From Candidatus Binatia bacterium (lineage in GTDB: Bacteria; Desulfobacterota; Binatia; HRBIN30), in NCBI GenBank assembly GCA_026415395.1, contig JAOAHD010000007.1:434001-498000 (forward strand): DNA of 64,000 nt. Direction: 5' to 3'. Every line of letters begins with the position of its first letter. Position 1 is the stretch's first letter. The notes beneath the pieces are model-generated. The model was not told where the DNA came from and did not search any database. It worked only from the letters and a program-made list of their open reading frames with translations. Of this stretch, positions 54,168 through 63,160 are shown in pieces. A program made the position numbers and the translations under genes.

Positions 54168-54510
54168 AACTGAGGAGTTCCGTGGATTCAACGAATGAAG
54201 CACGAATACAGCGAGGCGTGGCCGAGCCATGGTCTGCAGCGACAGCGGGCTCACAGCGGCCACACGCGCTCGGATGACAAGCCGCGACTCGCACCGCCCC
54301 GCTTGCTCCTCGCCCTCTGCTGGGGCAAACCGCTCGGTTCGAAAAAGGAGTCCGATCCGATTGATCGCCCGTTGCGAACGGCGCAAAGTGCAGCACCGGG
54401 TGCGGGGCAGGTGGTGCCGTGGGGAACACGGGAGGGGAACACCTGTGGTTTGCAAGCAGATACAATGAGGAAATTCGTCCAAGATCTCCCGCGCCATGCC
54501 TCGTCGTGCG
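54168..54510. other. gap upstream of the DegT operon
   Basis: No gene supported on either strand; frames here continue from neighbours without coding texture. The promoter of the leftward operon should be within it. It forms the left edge of the 54.2-58.8 kb decay island. Confidence 0.4.
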
Positions 54511-54654
54511 GATCTTCAGGATCTGCCGCATGCAGCTGACAAGGGCGGCCCTCCTCGGTGTTCCGACAGCAAGTAGGTACCGGCGGAAGCGCTGAATGAC
54601 AGGATTGGGGGCCGCGAGCGGCGCTGCCACGTGCAGCGCGCACCGCACCAGCCC
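54511..54654 (-). pseudogene. IS110-family transposase remnant
   Basis: On the minus strand about 48 residues read APNPVIQRFRRYLLAVGTP, then RRAALVSCMRQILKI. These follow the IS110 C-terminal pattern (NPVIRAFYxRLxAAGKPxKVALVACMRKLLTILN). All other parts of the transposase are lost and the tail is degenerate. It is more eroded than the copy at 8333 and on the opposite strand. No element ends are visible. Confidence 0.6.
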
Positions 54655-54919
54655 TGCCCGCTGAAAACCGGGGCGCTGGCCGCAAGTCTCCTCACTGCGG
54701 CGGTGGAGCGGTGCCGCACGAGTGAACGCGCGGTGATTTGTCGCTGCGGCAGGCGGGTGACTGGAGCGGCGAGGCAATCGACGTGGCCGCGGTAGCGGTT
54801 TCCGGCAGGCCCACCGCGGCAGCGTTGGATGTGACCGGGTAGTTGCGGTTTCAGCGATGTTGTTTTCTGCCAATCTCCGCGCTGCAAGGTTGGACTATAC
54901 ACGCATATCATCCAAAACG

Positions 54920-55207
54920 ATGAGCGTTCAGTCGAGCGACGACCGAGTCGCGGGCGCGAGGTCGAAATGGCTCGACCGACTACGTCGAGTGCTGGTGACT
55001 CGTCATTACAGTGGCCAGACGGTACGAGGCTACGCGATGTGGATCAACGAATTCATCGTTTTCCGCGGCGAGCGCCATCCTGCGGAGGTTGGCGAGCTCA
55101 AAAACAAGGCTTTTCTGACCCAAGGGGCCTTAAAGGAACGGGTCGCCGCCTTTACACGGAATCGAGCCTGTTCAGCTTTGCTCGCTGGTAAGAGTGAAGC
55201 CAAATAG
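54920..55207 (+). pseudogene. integron-type tyrosine recombinase, N-terminal remnant
   Basis: 95 residues. The stretch KWLDRLRRVLVTRHYSG, TVRGYAMWINEFIVF and GERHPAEVGELKNKAFL matches the SAM-like N-terminal core-binding domain of IntI/XerC-type recombinases. The next part (RVAAFTRNRACSALL) still follows the family, then the frame ends at a TAG. The catalytic domain with its R-H-R-Y residues is entirely absent and is not found in other frames downstream. It is therefore a truncated relic. The next gene begins 11 bp later. Confidence 0.65.
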
Positions 55208-55218
55208 GAGGTATCACT

Positions 55219-55673
55219 GTGACAGCAGCACGGCTGGTCACGCTGAGTAGTTTGTTTCTCACCATTCTGTGGGGCATTACGCCGCTGGCACACGCTGGCG
55301 GTGCAAGTGCGGAGTGGGAAGCGCTCAACAAGCAGGTTGTGGAACTGTATCGGCCGGGGAATGACGAGCGGGCGGTGGAGGTCGCTCAGCAGGCCCTTCA
55401 GGTTGCCGAACCAACGTGGGCCCGGAGCATCCCCACGTGGCGATCAGCCTGAACAACCTGGCGCTGCTCTACCAGATGCAAGGGGACTACGCGAAGGCGG
55501 AGCCGCTCTACGAGCGCTCGCTGGTGATCAGAGAGAAGGCCCTTGGCCCGGATCATCCCGATGTGGCGACCGGCTTGGAGCACCTTGCGGATCTTTACCG
55601 TGCCACGGGACGTCGTTCAGAGCCAGAGGCGCTCGAGCAGCGCGCGGCGAAGATCCGTGCCGCGAAGCGTTGA
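55219..55673 (+). pseudogene. secreted TPR protein broken by a frameshift
   Basis: AGGAGGT precedes GTG 55219. The first frame gives a signal peptide (LSSLFLTILWGITPLAHAGG) and the start of a TPR (VVELYRPGNDERAVEVAQQALQVAE). Near 55412-55418 the reading shifts: the alternate frame continues GPEHPHVAISLNNLALLYQ, ending at 55673 after kinesin-light-chain-type TPRs. One missing base would restore a 150-residue exported TPR protein. The protein is short for the family. A sequencing error cannot be excluded. Confidence 0.65.
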
Positions 55674-56434
55674 CGAAGCGAACGACCGTGGGCAGTTGCC
55701 GCTCCGCGGCATAACCCCAGTTTGATGTCCGTCGCTTAGGCCATCCTGGGAGCCGGGGCCGCACACGAGGAAGAAGATTCGAGTGAATGCCCTCACTGGC
55801 GAGCGCCGACGAATCCTGCGGTCGTCGCCGGGAGCGGTTCGAGGGCCAGGACCCGCTTCGGGCGCACGGGAAGATTGCGGGCGAGCACTTCCACTCGGCC
55901 AAGGACAAACGGGGGTTACAGTCCTCCCTGGCGAGGGGCATCTCCGAGGTTGAGAGAGCACATTGGTTCCTCCGGGGCGGGTAGTTGGCGATTATTTTCC
56001 CGGGTGCGCACCGGCTTCAGTGAAATCTACGCGACCTAGAGGTGATCGCGATCGAAGAGATCTGGCCAACGGGGCGACTTCACAGGTACTTCGCCAGGCT
56101 GTGCGGTCTCGCTCGCCGCGACAGCGCCGCCTCGCTGGGGCCTCCCTCGTTGGGCTCAGCGGACGGCCTTTTCTCCGAGTTCCAAGAATGGAGTGCGCCA
56201 AGGTCTTCCCTTTCATGCGGCTGTTACTCCGCGAAGTTTGCCTCCGTCGCTTCGCTGCTGAGCTAGCGCCGACAGATCGCGCGATATTGGCCGCCGTTAG
56301 CGTGGGCCTAACAAGCCACAGAAGCGCACCGCGGCGAGTTCGAGGTGTGCGGGCGAAGATGCTCGGCACGCATCGTGGGCGTCTCGCGCTCGGCCGTGGG
56401 CTAGCGGCGATCTGTTCGGCAAAGGGAGTTACCG
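55674..56434. other. 761-bp non-coding stretch of the decay island
   Basis: No frame on either strand has recognisable motifs or a ribosome binding site. A TAAC-type motif (GGCCTAACAAG, about 56308) recalls one half of an integron attC site, but no matching partner or stem was found. Confidence 0.4.
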
Positions 56435-56548
56435 ATGGCAGAGATCGATGAGCCAGTGGAGGCGCAACCACAGTGGCTCGCGCTCCTCGCCCCCGAGGCG
56501 AAAGCAACCTTGCCGGCAGGCCTCGATCAGCATCTGTGTCGCTTCTGA
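56435..56548 (+). CDS. 37-residue ORF with ribosome binding site, unknown
   Basis: ATG 56435 follows AAAGGGAG at about 6 nt. The 37 residues are acidic and Ala/Leu/Pro-rich (QPQWLALLAPEAKATLPAGL). No family is recognised. In the island context it may be the start of a lost gene. Confidence 0.25.
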   Translation: MAEIDEPVEAQPQWLALLAPEAKATLPAGLDQHLCRF

Positions 56549-56775
56549 TTCAAGCTCACAACCACGGTCGCCTACAAACTCCCTAACGCACCTGTAAGAG
56601 CCAATGCGCGTTCACAGCGTGACAGGAATTCTGCCACACGCGCTCGTACAACGCGACGCCGCCCCACGGCTGGCGCAAGTTCAGTGGGTTGCGCGAACGC
56701 TGGCTGGAGCGCGCGCGTGTCGCCGGTTGCCGGGTCGACGTGGTTGCAGGACTCCCGATTCGGTGCCACGCCGCA

Positions 56776-57134
56776 TTATGCATTTGGATCGTCTTTCCCT
56801 GGCTCCATGTGGAACTTGTGGAGGATGCGGTGGAACACGGGTGCGAAAACAGCCCCGCGACGATCAGAAACACCAGCCCTGCGTAGAGCGCATAAAGCGC
56901 CGCAAAGATTTTCCCTAACGCGGGTCCTAGATCGCCGACTGGTCCCATGCCGCCAAGAAGCATCGCCCCGTTGAGGAATGCGTCAACCCAGCGCTGGCTG
57001 CTCAGCACATGGAAGCCCAGCGTGCCGAGGGTAAGCGAGCCCAAAACCAGCAGCAACGCCCAGCCGCCGTGACACGCAAGTCGTTTTACGAAAGCGCGCC
57101 GACTTAGGAGTCTCTGCCGATGATGTTCGTACAC
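56776..57134 (-). pseudogene. small two-helix membrane protein with a frameshift
   Basis: GTG 57134 is preceded by AGGAGG. The first frame reads a basic N-terminus, a membrane helix (GGWALLLVLGSLTLGTLGFHV), a loop with GGMGPVGDLGPALGKIFA and a second helix (LYALYAGLVFLIVAG). At a run of four A on the plus strand (56846-56849) the sense shifts: the neighbouring frame continues FAPVFHRILHKFHMEPG and stops at 56776-56778. Restoring one T on the minus strand would give a protein of about 120 residues. It resembles small membrane proteins with a conserved GPVG...GKxFASxYALxxG core, of unknown function. Confidence 0.6.
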
Positions 57135-57187
57135 GGGGCCCTCCTGATCTGACTCAGCGAATCAGCCTAACGTGTACTGGTCAGGTG

Positions 57188-57640
57188 TCAGCCAGCGCAA
57201 GCCGGACGTCGAAGCCCACAGGCGGGTTGGCCATAACGGCAGCCCTCCGGGTGGAGTTCGTTGCGTGCACGAAGTCGAGCATAATACCCAAAATCCGCTC
57301 TGGAGCTCTCTGAATGTTCTTGCGGCTCGAACTCCGTCAAGTCCTCGTCTGTTTCTTCAGCCGAAACAACGTCAACATCGGTCGTAAGCCACCGGATGTT
57401 CCCGCCGGGTCCCTGCCCCCGGGCTGGATTGTGTCGGCAGCCTAAGTCCCTAATCGTAAACATCGCCACCCACCCGCCGATTGGGTGTGCGCCTTCGTGA
57501 GTAGGCACGGCCGCGCCATCGCCTTGCTTCCTCATGTTGCGCGTGGAAGCTTTGACGAAGACGGGTCCCTTGTTGGGGTGTAGCGAAGCGACGAAAACGG
57601 CCGGGTTGCCGGCCGTGATCAGGCGAACGCGGAGTTCTTC
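57188..57640 (-). pseudogene. hypothetical protein remnant without a start codon
   Basis: The minus-strand frame is open from about 57670 to a stop at 57188-57190. It has protein-like texture (ELRVRLITAGNPAVFVASLH, then GGWVAMFTIRDLGC and an acidic AEETDEDLTEFEP), but no ATG, GTG or TTG occurs before an internal ATG at 57535. The N-terminal part would overlap the end of the CMD gene. I do not recognise the family. It is either a remnant or a gene whose start was lost. Confidence 0.35.
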
Positions 57641-57644
57641 GTCG

Positions 57645-58207
57645 CTATCCTCCGACGTTGACGATGTGACTCAACTGATCTGAATCAATCCGCAGGGAGT
57701 GGGCGATCATGTTGAAATAGGTTTCGCTGGCGCACAGCCAAATGATCTCCACCACCTCCTCATCGGAAAACTGTTTCCGCAGTTCCTGAAAGACTCCGTC
57801 GGACAAATCGTGTGTTCGACAAGGTCATCGACAGCCGCCAGCAAGGCCTTTTCACGGTGCGTAAAAGCAGGGCTTGTTCGCCAATCCAGTAGATGCGCGA
57901 ATTTCTCAGTTCCGAGCTTGGCACGGATGGCTTGTGCCGTGACCAGATCATGGCAAAAGCTGCATTGGTTTACTTGACTCGCGCGCACCAACGCCAGAAA
58001 GCGCAAATCCTGATCGAGTCGCAGCTTCTTTTCCCGGACGTAATCGATCAACCCGGATATGGGAATCAGGGCGGGCTTTCGCGAGTAAACCACTTTCAAC
58101 GGTGTGATGACTTTTCCAAATCGTCGGATGGATAGCCACCGGGCAAACTTCCAGAGCCAGGAGTTGCCTTTTTCAAGGCCACCGATTCTTGGTTCTTGTT
58201 TCGTCAT
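57645..58207 (-). pseudogene. carboxymuconolactone decarboxylase-family protein with a frameshift
   Basis: From ATG 58207 the first frame reads an AhpD/CMD-like protein: LRFLALVRASQVNQCSFCHDL contains the paired catalytic Cys (CSFC) and a nearby His, then HREKALLAAVDDLVEH. Near 57805, at a short run of A on the plus strand, the frame shifts. The neighbouring frame continues DGVFQELRKQFSDEEVVEIIW and SETYFNMIAHSLRID and stops at 57645-57647, which is the normal family ending. One missing T on the minus strand explains it. The intact protein would have about 187 residues and an alkylhydroperoxidase-like or gamma-carboxymuconolactone decarboxylase fold. Confidence 0.72.
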
Positions 58208-58804
58208 GTCTCGCCATCCGTGCGCGTTGCCGATGCTTACTGCTTTTCCTGCGGAAACGTTGCCGTCTATTGAAAAGCCCGCTGTCTTCGACAGGCTGCT
58301 TGCGCAGTGCTTGGAGGAGAGTTTTGGTTATTTCAAGTGCAGAACCGAGGCGACGATGACTCCGTTGAAATAGGGTTTTGCCGGGGAGCATGGTTGATCG
58401 GGACAGCAGAGCCCCGCAGGGTTGCGAGCGAGCGTGACTTGCCCGGAATCATAGGTCTGGCTCCGAGCTAACTGTCCGGAGGAGAAAATCAGCAATGGGT
58501 TGATTCTGTGCGGACCTCTCGACCCGCTCCCTCGACGCTGAAAATGTGAGAAAAGCGTTGAAATTCAGCTCCGCGATCGCCGAGGGGTGCCACACCGTGT
58601 TCAAGTGTGAGCGCCCATCGGGCCACATCTCTTCTCCCGCAGGTGCCGTCTCAGCGGCAGGTTCGCCAGCAGCTTCTCAGCGCAAGTTGCGCGCGGATTG
58701 GATGCGCTGGGAGCCGACGACGCGACCTCGAGCTGTGCGGTGCCTGTGCGGCTCTGGCCTGTGCAATGCGTTGTGGATCGCAGAGATGCAGCGGGCAGGC
58801 GAGC
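58208..58804. other. 597-bp gap at the right edge of the decay island
   Basis: No gene supported on either strand. Composition is similar to flanks; no terminator with a T-run and no clear promoter is seen. Confidence 0.45.
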
Positions 58805-59890
58805 TCAACTGCAACTGGCGCGCAGCAGTTGTTGCGCAGCTTGCCACACGGTGTCGACGGAAAGTCGCTGTGTCATGCATAAGAAGTACGGGCAGCGTGC
58901 TCCGAGACAGCGCGGACACTGCTGGCCAACGTCGGGCAGTAGCGTGAGCACGCGCGGTCCGAGCGGTTGCCACCGCTCTGGGCGCTGTGACCGAAGCGGG
59001 GAGTACAAAGCCACCGTGGGCGCACCGAGGAGCGCCGCTAAGTGGGTGGGCCCAGTGGAACCACCGATGAACAAACTGCAGCGTTGCAGCGCGACCGCCA
59101 GCTCGCCCAAGCTCAGGGCCCCGCAAAGATTCACGGCTGCGCTGCCGATGCCGGAGCAAACGCGAGCGGCAAGGGCTTGCTCGCGCATCGTCCCGGTGAC
59201 CACTACGCGGTGGCCGGCCTTCGCGATCCGCTGCCCGAAAGCGGCATAGGCAGAGGCGTCCCAGTTCAAAGCGGAGCCGGCACTCCCCGGGTGAATCACG
59301 GCCCACGACTCGCCGGAGAGACCGTGCTGGCGTAACAGCGCTTCGACACGTTCTACCTCATGATCGCGCATCTGCCAGCGCAACGGAGGCACGGCCTGCG
59401 GTGGTGCAATCCCGACTGCAGAGAGAAGTTCGAGGTTCAACAAGCTCTCGTGAATCGCCCGTCCGCGGCGATGCTGGCGCACTCTGCGGTTCAGCAAGAA
59501 AGAATAGGCGCGATATGCAGTTCCGATGCGCAGAGGTATGTGGGCAAGCCACAACGCAAGTGCCAGTCGTGGTGTGGGATGCACCAAAATTGCGGCATCG
59601 AAGCGCCCAGCCAAATCCCGCGCGAGCGCCCGGAGTTGTCGCAGGCCGGAATGTTTCGCCTCAATGTCGACGAGCACTTCGCTAACGTCGGGGTGGTGCT
59701 CTGCCGCTTCACGGTTGGCAGGCGAGGCGAGGACACTGACGCGCCACTCTGGCTGCGCTGCGCGCAAGACTTGCGCCATGGGTAGAGTGAGCAACATGTC
59801 GCCGAGGTGATCCGTTCGCACCAAAAGCACGCGTGCGTGGCGCCCGAGGGATTGACTCGCAACTCCGAAGTGCCGATCGTGTGGCCGCAT
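58805..59890 (-). CDS. GT9 family glycosyltransferase (heptosyltransferase-like)
   Basis: 361 residues from ATG 59890. Opening block ARVLLVRTDHLGDMLLTLPM is the GT9 N-terminal signature. The second domain has IHPGSAGSALNWD and the conserved SLFIGGSTGPTHLAALLGAPTVALY loop for nucleotide-heptose binding. Near the C-terminus a Cys-rich CPRCLGARCPYFLC is unusual. It should add a sugar, perhaps heptose, to lipopolysaccharide core on the cytoplasmic face. An in-frame ATG at 59926 is an alternative start that would lie inside the divergent gene. Confidence 0.9.
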   Translation of the reverse strand: MRPHDRHFGVASQSLGRHARVLLVRTDHLGDMLLTLPMAQVLRAAQPEWRVSVLASPANREAAEHHPDVSEVLVDIEAKHSGLRQLRALARDLAGRFDAAILVHPTPRLALALWLAHIPLRIGTAYRAYSFLLNRRVRQHRRGRAIHESLLNLELLSAVGIAPPQAVPPLRWQMRDHEVERVEALLRQHGLSGESWAVIHPGSAGSALNWDASAYAAFGQRIAKAGHRVVVTGTMREQALAARVCSGIGSAAVNLCGALSLGELAVALQRCSLFIGGSTGPTHLAALLGAPTVALYSPLRSQRPERWQPLGPRVLTLLPDVGQQCPRCLGARCPYFLCMTQRLSVDTVWQAAQQLLRASCS

Positions 59891-60767
59891 GCGTGTTAGT
59901 GGCTTTACCTTCGTGCGCAATGCCATCGACTTGTATTACCCGATGGTGGAATCGATCCGCTCCATCTTGCCGATTTGCGACGAGTTCATCGTTGCGGCGG
60001 GTGATTCCACAGACGGCACCACGGAGCTCCTCCGTAGCATCGGTGACCCGAAGATCAAAATTATCAAAACCGTCTGGGACCCAGCGTTGTTCGTGCAAGG
60101 GCGCACGAATGCGCAGCAAACCAACATCGCCCTCGATGCGTGTACCGGTGATTGGGCTTTTTATCTGCAAGCCGACGAAGTCGTCCACGAGGACGATTTG
60201 CCCACCATTGTTGCCGCGATGGAGCGTTACCTGAAGGACCCGCGGGTGGAGGGTTTGCTGTTCGATTATCTGCATTTTTTCGGCGACTACGACCACTACA
60301 TGATTGCGCACGGTTGGTATCGGCGAGAAATCCGCATCGTGCGAACCGGCATCGGTGTGCGCTCTTGGAAGAGTGCGCAAGGCTTTCGCCGCAACGGGAA
60401 GAAACTCAAGGTGAAACACTCCGGGGGACGAATTTTTCACTACGGCTGGGTGCGCCCCCCGCAGCGCATGACCCGCAAGACGCACTCTTTTCTCACCCTG
60501 CACCGAGGGCGCGAAGAGGCAGACAAAAACTTTCCGGATCTCGAGCAGCCGTTTGATTATGGGCGGTTGCACGGCAGGGCGCGGTTTACCGGGACACACC
60601 CGGCAGTGATGCGCGAGCGCATCGCGGCAATGAATTGGGAGGTGCGGCCGGGCAAAGCAAAGATGCGCCACGACACGTTGCGGATTCGGCTGTTAACGTT
60701 TTTAGAAAACCGCATTCTCGGCTTTCGCTTGGGAGAGAACCGAAACTACATCGAGTTGCCCGACTGA
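59889..60767 (+). CDS. GT2 family glycosyltransferase
   Basis: 292 residues. MRVSGFTFVRNAI and VESIRSILPICDEFIVAAGDSTDGTTELL form the nucleotide-sugar binding start of GT2 proteins of the WaaE/KdtX type; WAFYLQADEVVHEDDL carries the metal-binding D-x-D equivalent (QADE). The C-terminal half has the TRKTHSFLTLHRGREEADKNF block shared by this subgroup. The start codon overlaps the start of the divergent GT9 gene. It acts on a cell-surface glycan; the sugar is unknown. Confidence 0.9.
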   Translation: MRVSGFTFVRNAIDLYYPMVESIRSILPICDEFIVAAGDSTDGTTELLRSIGDPKIKIIKTVWDPALFVQGRTNAQQTNIALDACTGDWAFYLQADEVVHEDDLPTIVAAMERYLKDPRVEGLLFDYLHFFGDYDHYMIAHGWYRREIRIVRTGIGVRSWKSAQGFRRNGKKLKVKHSGGRIFHYGWVRPPQRMTRKTHSFLTLHRGREEADKNFPDLEQPFDYGRLHGRARFTGTHPAVMRERIAAMNWEVRPGKAKMRHDTLRIRLLTFLENRILGFRLGENRNYIELPD

Positions 60768-61191
60768 TTGCGTGATGGGGCAAGACTCGTTGTATGGAAG
60801 ACGATTTTGCTGCTCCGTCCAGCCGGCGGAGCATCGAACGCGGCACGGCGCCACGGTTGCCCACGTGCGGCAAACGTACTGTCTCCCCCGGGCCGGGGCG
60901 AGGGTGATCTGCATCGGCCGGCGATTGACGTCTGATGACACTCCCTGCCAGAAAAATCTCTCCCTCTAGCCGAACGGGAGATGGGGCGAGCAAGAAGGGG
61001 TGGGGCGTCGATCCGCGGGACGCAGCTGCAACCAGCCACACGCGCGTGAGGGCGAGAGGCCGGTCGCTTCTGCGTTCCGCGAGGCACCGTTCGCCATTCG
61101 GCGATCCCCTAGGCGCCACCTTCGCTAGCGGCCCCTGCTGCGGGCGAATCTCGCTGCCGAACAGGCTCGGGTACGGACTCTGGAGGCTGGA
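60768..61191. other. 424-bp gap between convergent glycosyltransferase genes
   Basis: No gene supported. A REP-like hairpin, TCTCCC (60959-60964) with GGGAGA (60976-60981), lies within it, preceded by an A-run. It may help end transcription of the GT2 gene. Confidence 0.4.
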
Positions 61192-62133
61192 TCAGGAGGC
61201 GCAGGCATGCCCATTGGAGGTGCTGCCGCCGGACGGTGGGCTCGTTCGGGCCAACCAGCAAAGGCGCAGGTATTCCGTGTGGGAGAGGAGCCGCCCGCGA
61301 GCGCGCATGCGACGGTTGCGGTTGCCGAGCAAGCTCCACAGCGCCCACACTGCAGCCGCGCCGAACCAGTGCCGCAGCGCATAGCCGAGGCCAAGGTTGC
61401 CATCGCGGACGAAGCGGCTCTGCGCATCCGCTCGATGCAAGCGGCAAAAGTACTCCCAGCACAAACGCTCAGGTTCGACGATGTGGAACATTTCCAATTG
61501 CGGCAGATACGCAAGCGCATATCCTGCTTGACGGAGCCGGTGGGCTAAGTCGCCGTCCTCGTGCAGGCCGCTCGCTCCCGGTCCGAGCCGAGCATCGAAC
61601 CCTCCAACGGCAGCAAGGGCGGATTTGCGCACTAACATGTTGCAGCCGTAGAGGTGCTTGGAGGGCTGTAGCTGCGGACCACGGTCAAAGAGGGGGATGG
61701 TCCGATAAAAGTTGACCAGTTCCATGATTTCCCGACGGCGCTGTTCAGGTGGAAGGCGCACGGGGCCCGTGGCTGCAGCGTATTGCAGCATCCCCGCACT
61801 GAATTCTGCCGCGATGCGGAGCCAAAGCGGGGGCACTTCCACGTCGTCGTCCGTAAACGCTAAGGTGTGCGCACGGGCCTGTGGCCAAGCAGCGTTGAGA
61901 GCGCGCGCTTTGCCTGGTTGTTCGGTGCGCAGAACCTTTGTCTCCACCGCGCCTATGGGCCGCCACTGTGCGAGCACGGACGGAGTGGCATCGCTGGAGC
62001 CATTGTCGACGATGAGGACTTCGACCCCACCGGCCACGTTGTCGAGGGCGACTTCGAGCGTACGCAGGGTGCGCGCTAGCGACTGAGCGCGGTTCCGAGT
62101 GGCGATGATGATGCTCAACAGAGGCTCAGCCAT
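61192..62133 (-). CDS. GT2 family glycosyltransferase
   Basis: 313 residues. LSIIIATRNRAQSLARTL, VEVLIVDNGSSDATPSVL and HTLAFTDDDVEVPPLWL (metal-binding DDD) define a GT-A fold family 2 enzyme. Residues 165-215 hold CNMLVRKSALAAVGGFD and HEDGDLAHRLRQAGY, the acceptor-side ED motif. A hydrophobic patch near residues 262-275 could associate with the membrane. Its start overlaps the end of the GT4 gene by 8 nt, so both are in one operon. Confidence 0.9.
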   Translation of the reverse strand: MAEPLLSIIIATRNRAQSLARTLRTLEVALDNVAGGVEVLIVDNGSSDATPSVLAQWRPIGAVETKVLRTEQPGKARALNAAWPQARAHTLAFTDDDVEVPPLWLRIAAEFSAGMLQYAAATGPVRLPPEQRRREIMELVNFYRTIPLFDRGPQLQPSKHLYGCNMLVRKSALAAVGGFDARLGPGASGLHEDGDLAHRLRQAGYALAYLPQLEMFHIVEPERLCWEYFCRLHRADAQSRFVRDGNLGLGYALRHWFGAAAVWALWSLLGNRNRRMRARGRLLSHTEYLRLCWLARTSPPSGGSTSNGHACAS

Positions 62134-63160
62134 GACGACTGTGCGAAAGAGCTGGGGCGGTGGCGTTCAGCGCCATGTCGCCACGGGGCTCCGCGAGTGT
62201 CGGGTTGGCCTTTGCGATTGCAGCGGCGTAGTGGCGCGCGTAGCCTTCTGCCATGTGGCGGTGGGTGAAGTGATCGAGAACGCGCTGCCGGCACGCATGC
62301 GGGGCGAGCTCTTCCACCCGAGCGATGGCACGGCAGAATTCGTCAAACGAGCCGCAGAGAAAGCCTACGTTCGGGGTAACGATTTCCGGCATGGCTCCCA
62401 GTGGCGCGGTGATGACGGGTGTCCCGCTCACTAAGGCCTCGATGACCGCGAGTCCGAACGGCTCCTCCCAGCGAATCGGAAAGAGGAGTGCGCGTGCGTT
62501 GGCAAGGAGCTCTGCTTTGGCGGGGCCGTCGACTTCGCCCAAAAACTCTACGCGGCACCCCCAGCTTGTCCACCAACCACCGGTTTTGCGCAAATCCCAG
62601 CGTGTTCCTCCCGCCACCACCAACCGAAACCCAAGGTGCCTTGCGAGCTGCAGGGCAAGATCGATCCCTTTGCTGCGCCGGCTTACCTTGGCGAGAAAGA
62701 GGAAGTAATCGTCTTTGCGCTCTCGGTAGAGGTACTCGGTAGGATCGAGGCCGTTGTAGACGTACGCCTGACTATCGGCGCGCTCCGCATGGCTGCGGCT
62801 AATGAAAATCTTTTGCGGGTGCGGCGCCAACTCGCCGGGGGAGTTTCCGTGCACGGTGACCACCCAAGGCAAAGGAAAACTGTGAACGGGTGGGAATTGC
62901 TGCAGGTGAAGCACACTGGCGTCGTCCGGAAGCTGTTCGAACACGCGTTCGAAAAAGGCTCTTGTATTCGTTCGCCCCGAGATTTCCACTACCCGCACGC
63001 CAGGAAGAACCGTCCCCTCCGGGGCGAATACGGTGACCCGCGCGCCCAATTCGCACTGAGCCCGCACAAGCCAGGTGAGGACGCGCTGCGACCCGCCGTA
63101 CCCCCGTACCGGCAAGCGCCACGGGCTCACGTGCACAACGTGGAGGTTCGCAATATTCAT
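62126..63160 (-). CDS. GT4 family glycosyltransferase
   Basis: 344 residues from ATG 63160 (63181 is close and possible; the frame stays open further up without coding texture). RGYGGSQRVLTWLVRAQ near the N-terminus and the C-terminal GT-B motifs FPIRWEEPFGLAVIEALVSGTPVI and AMPEIVTPNVG (EX7E region) define GT4. The central domain KVSRRSKGIDLALQLA starts the donor site. It is the first gene of a two-gene glycan operon with the GT2 gene downstream. Confidence 0.9.
   Translation of the reverse strand: MNIANLHVVHVSPWRLPVRGYGGSQRVLTWLVRAQCELGARVTVFAPEGTVLPGVRVVEISGRTNTRAFFERVFEQLPDDASVLHLQQFPPVHSFPLPWVVTVHGNSPGELAPHPQKIFISRSHAERADSQAYVYNGLDPTEYLYRERKDDYFLFLAKVSRRSKGIDLALQLARHLGFRLVVAGGTRWDLRKTGGWWTSWGCRVEFLGEVDGPAKAELLANARALLFPIRWEEPFGLAVIEALVSGTPVITAPLGAMPEIVTPNVGFLCGSFDEFCRAIARVEELAPHACRQRVLDHFTHRHMAEGYARHYAAAIAKANPTLAEPRGDMALNATAPALSHSRHG

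Noticed and set aside
53611-54873. 420-codon minus-strand frame overlapping the DegT gene
   Set aside because: Over most of its length it is a shadow frame of the aminotransferase; only the IS110-like part at 54511-54654 is meaningful.
56300-56345. attC-like integron site (GCCTAAC core) near the integrase relic
   Set aside because: No matching GTTRRRY partner or proper paired stem was found; a similar lone core at about 57166 also lacks a partner.
55963-56451. 162-codon frame on the plus strand
   Set aside because: Arg/Ala-rich composition, no ribosome binding site and no recognisable motif; consistent with a chance frame in GC-rich DNA.
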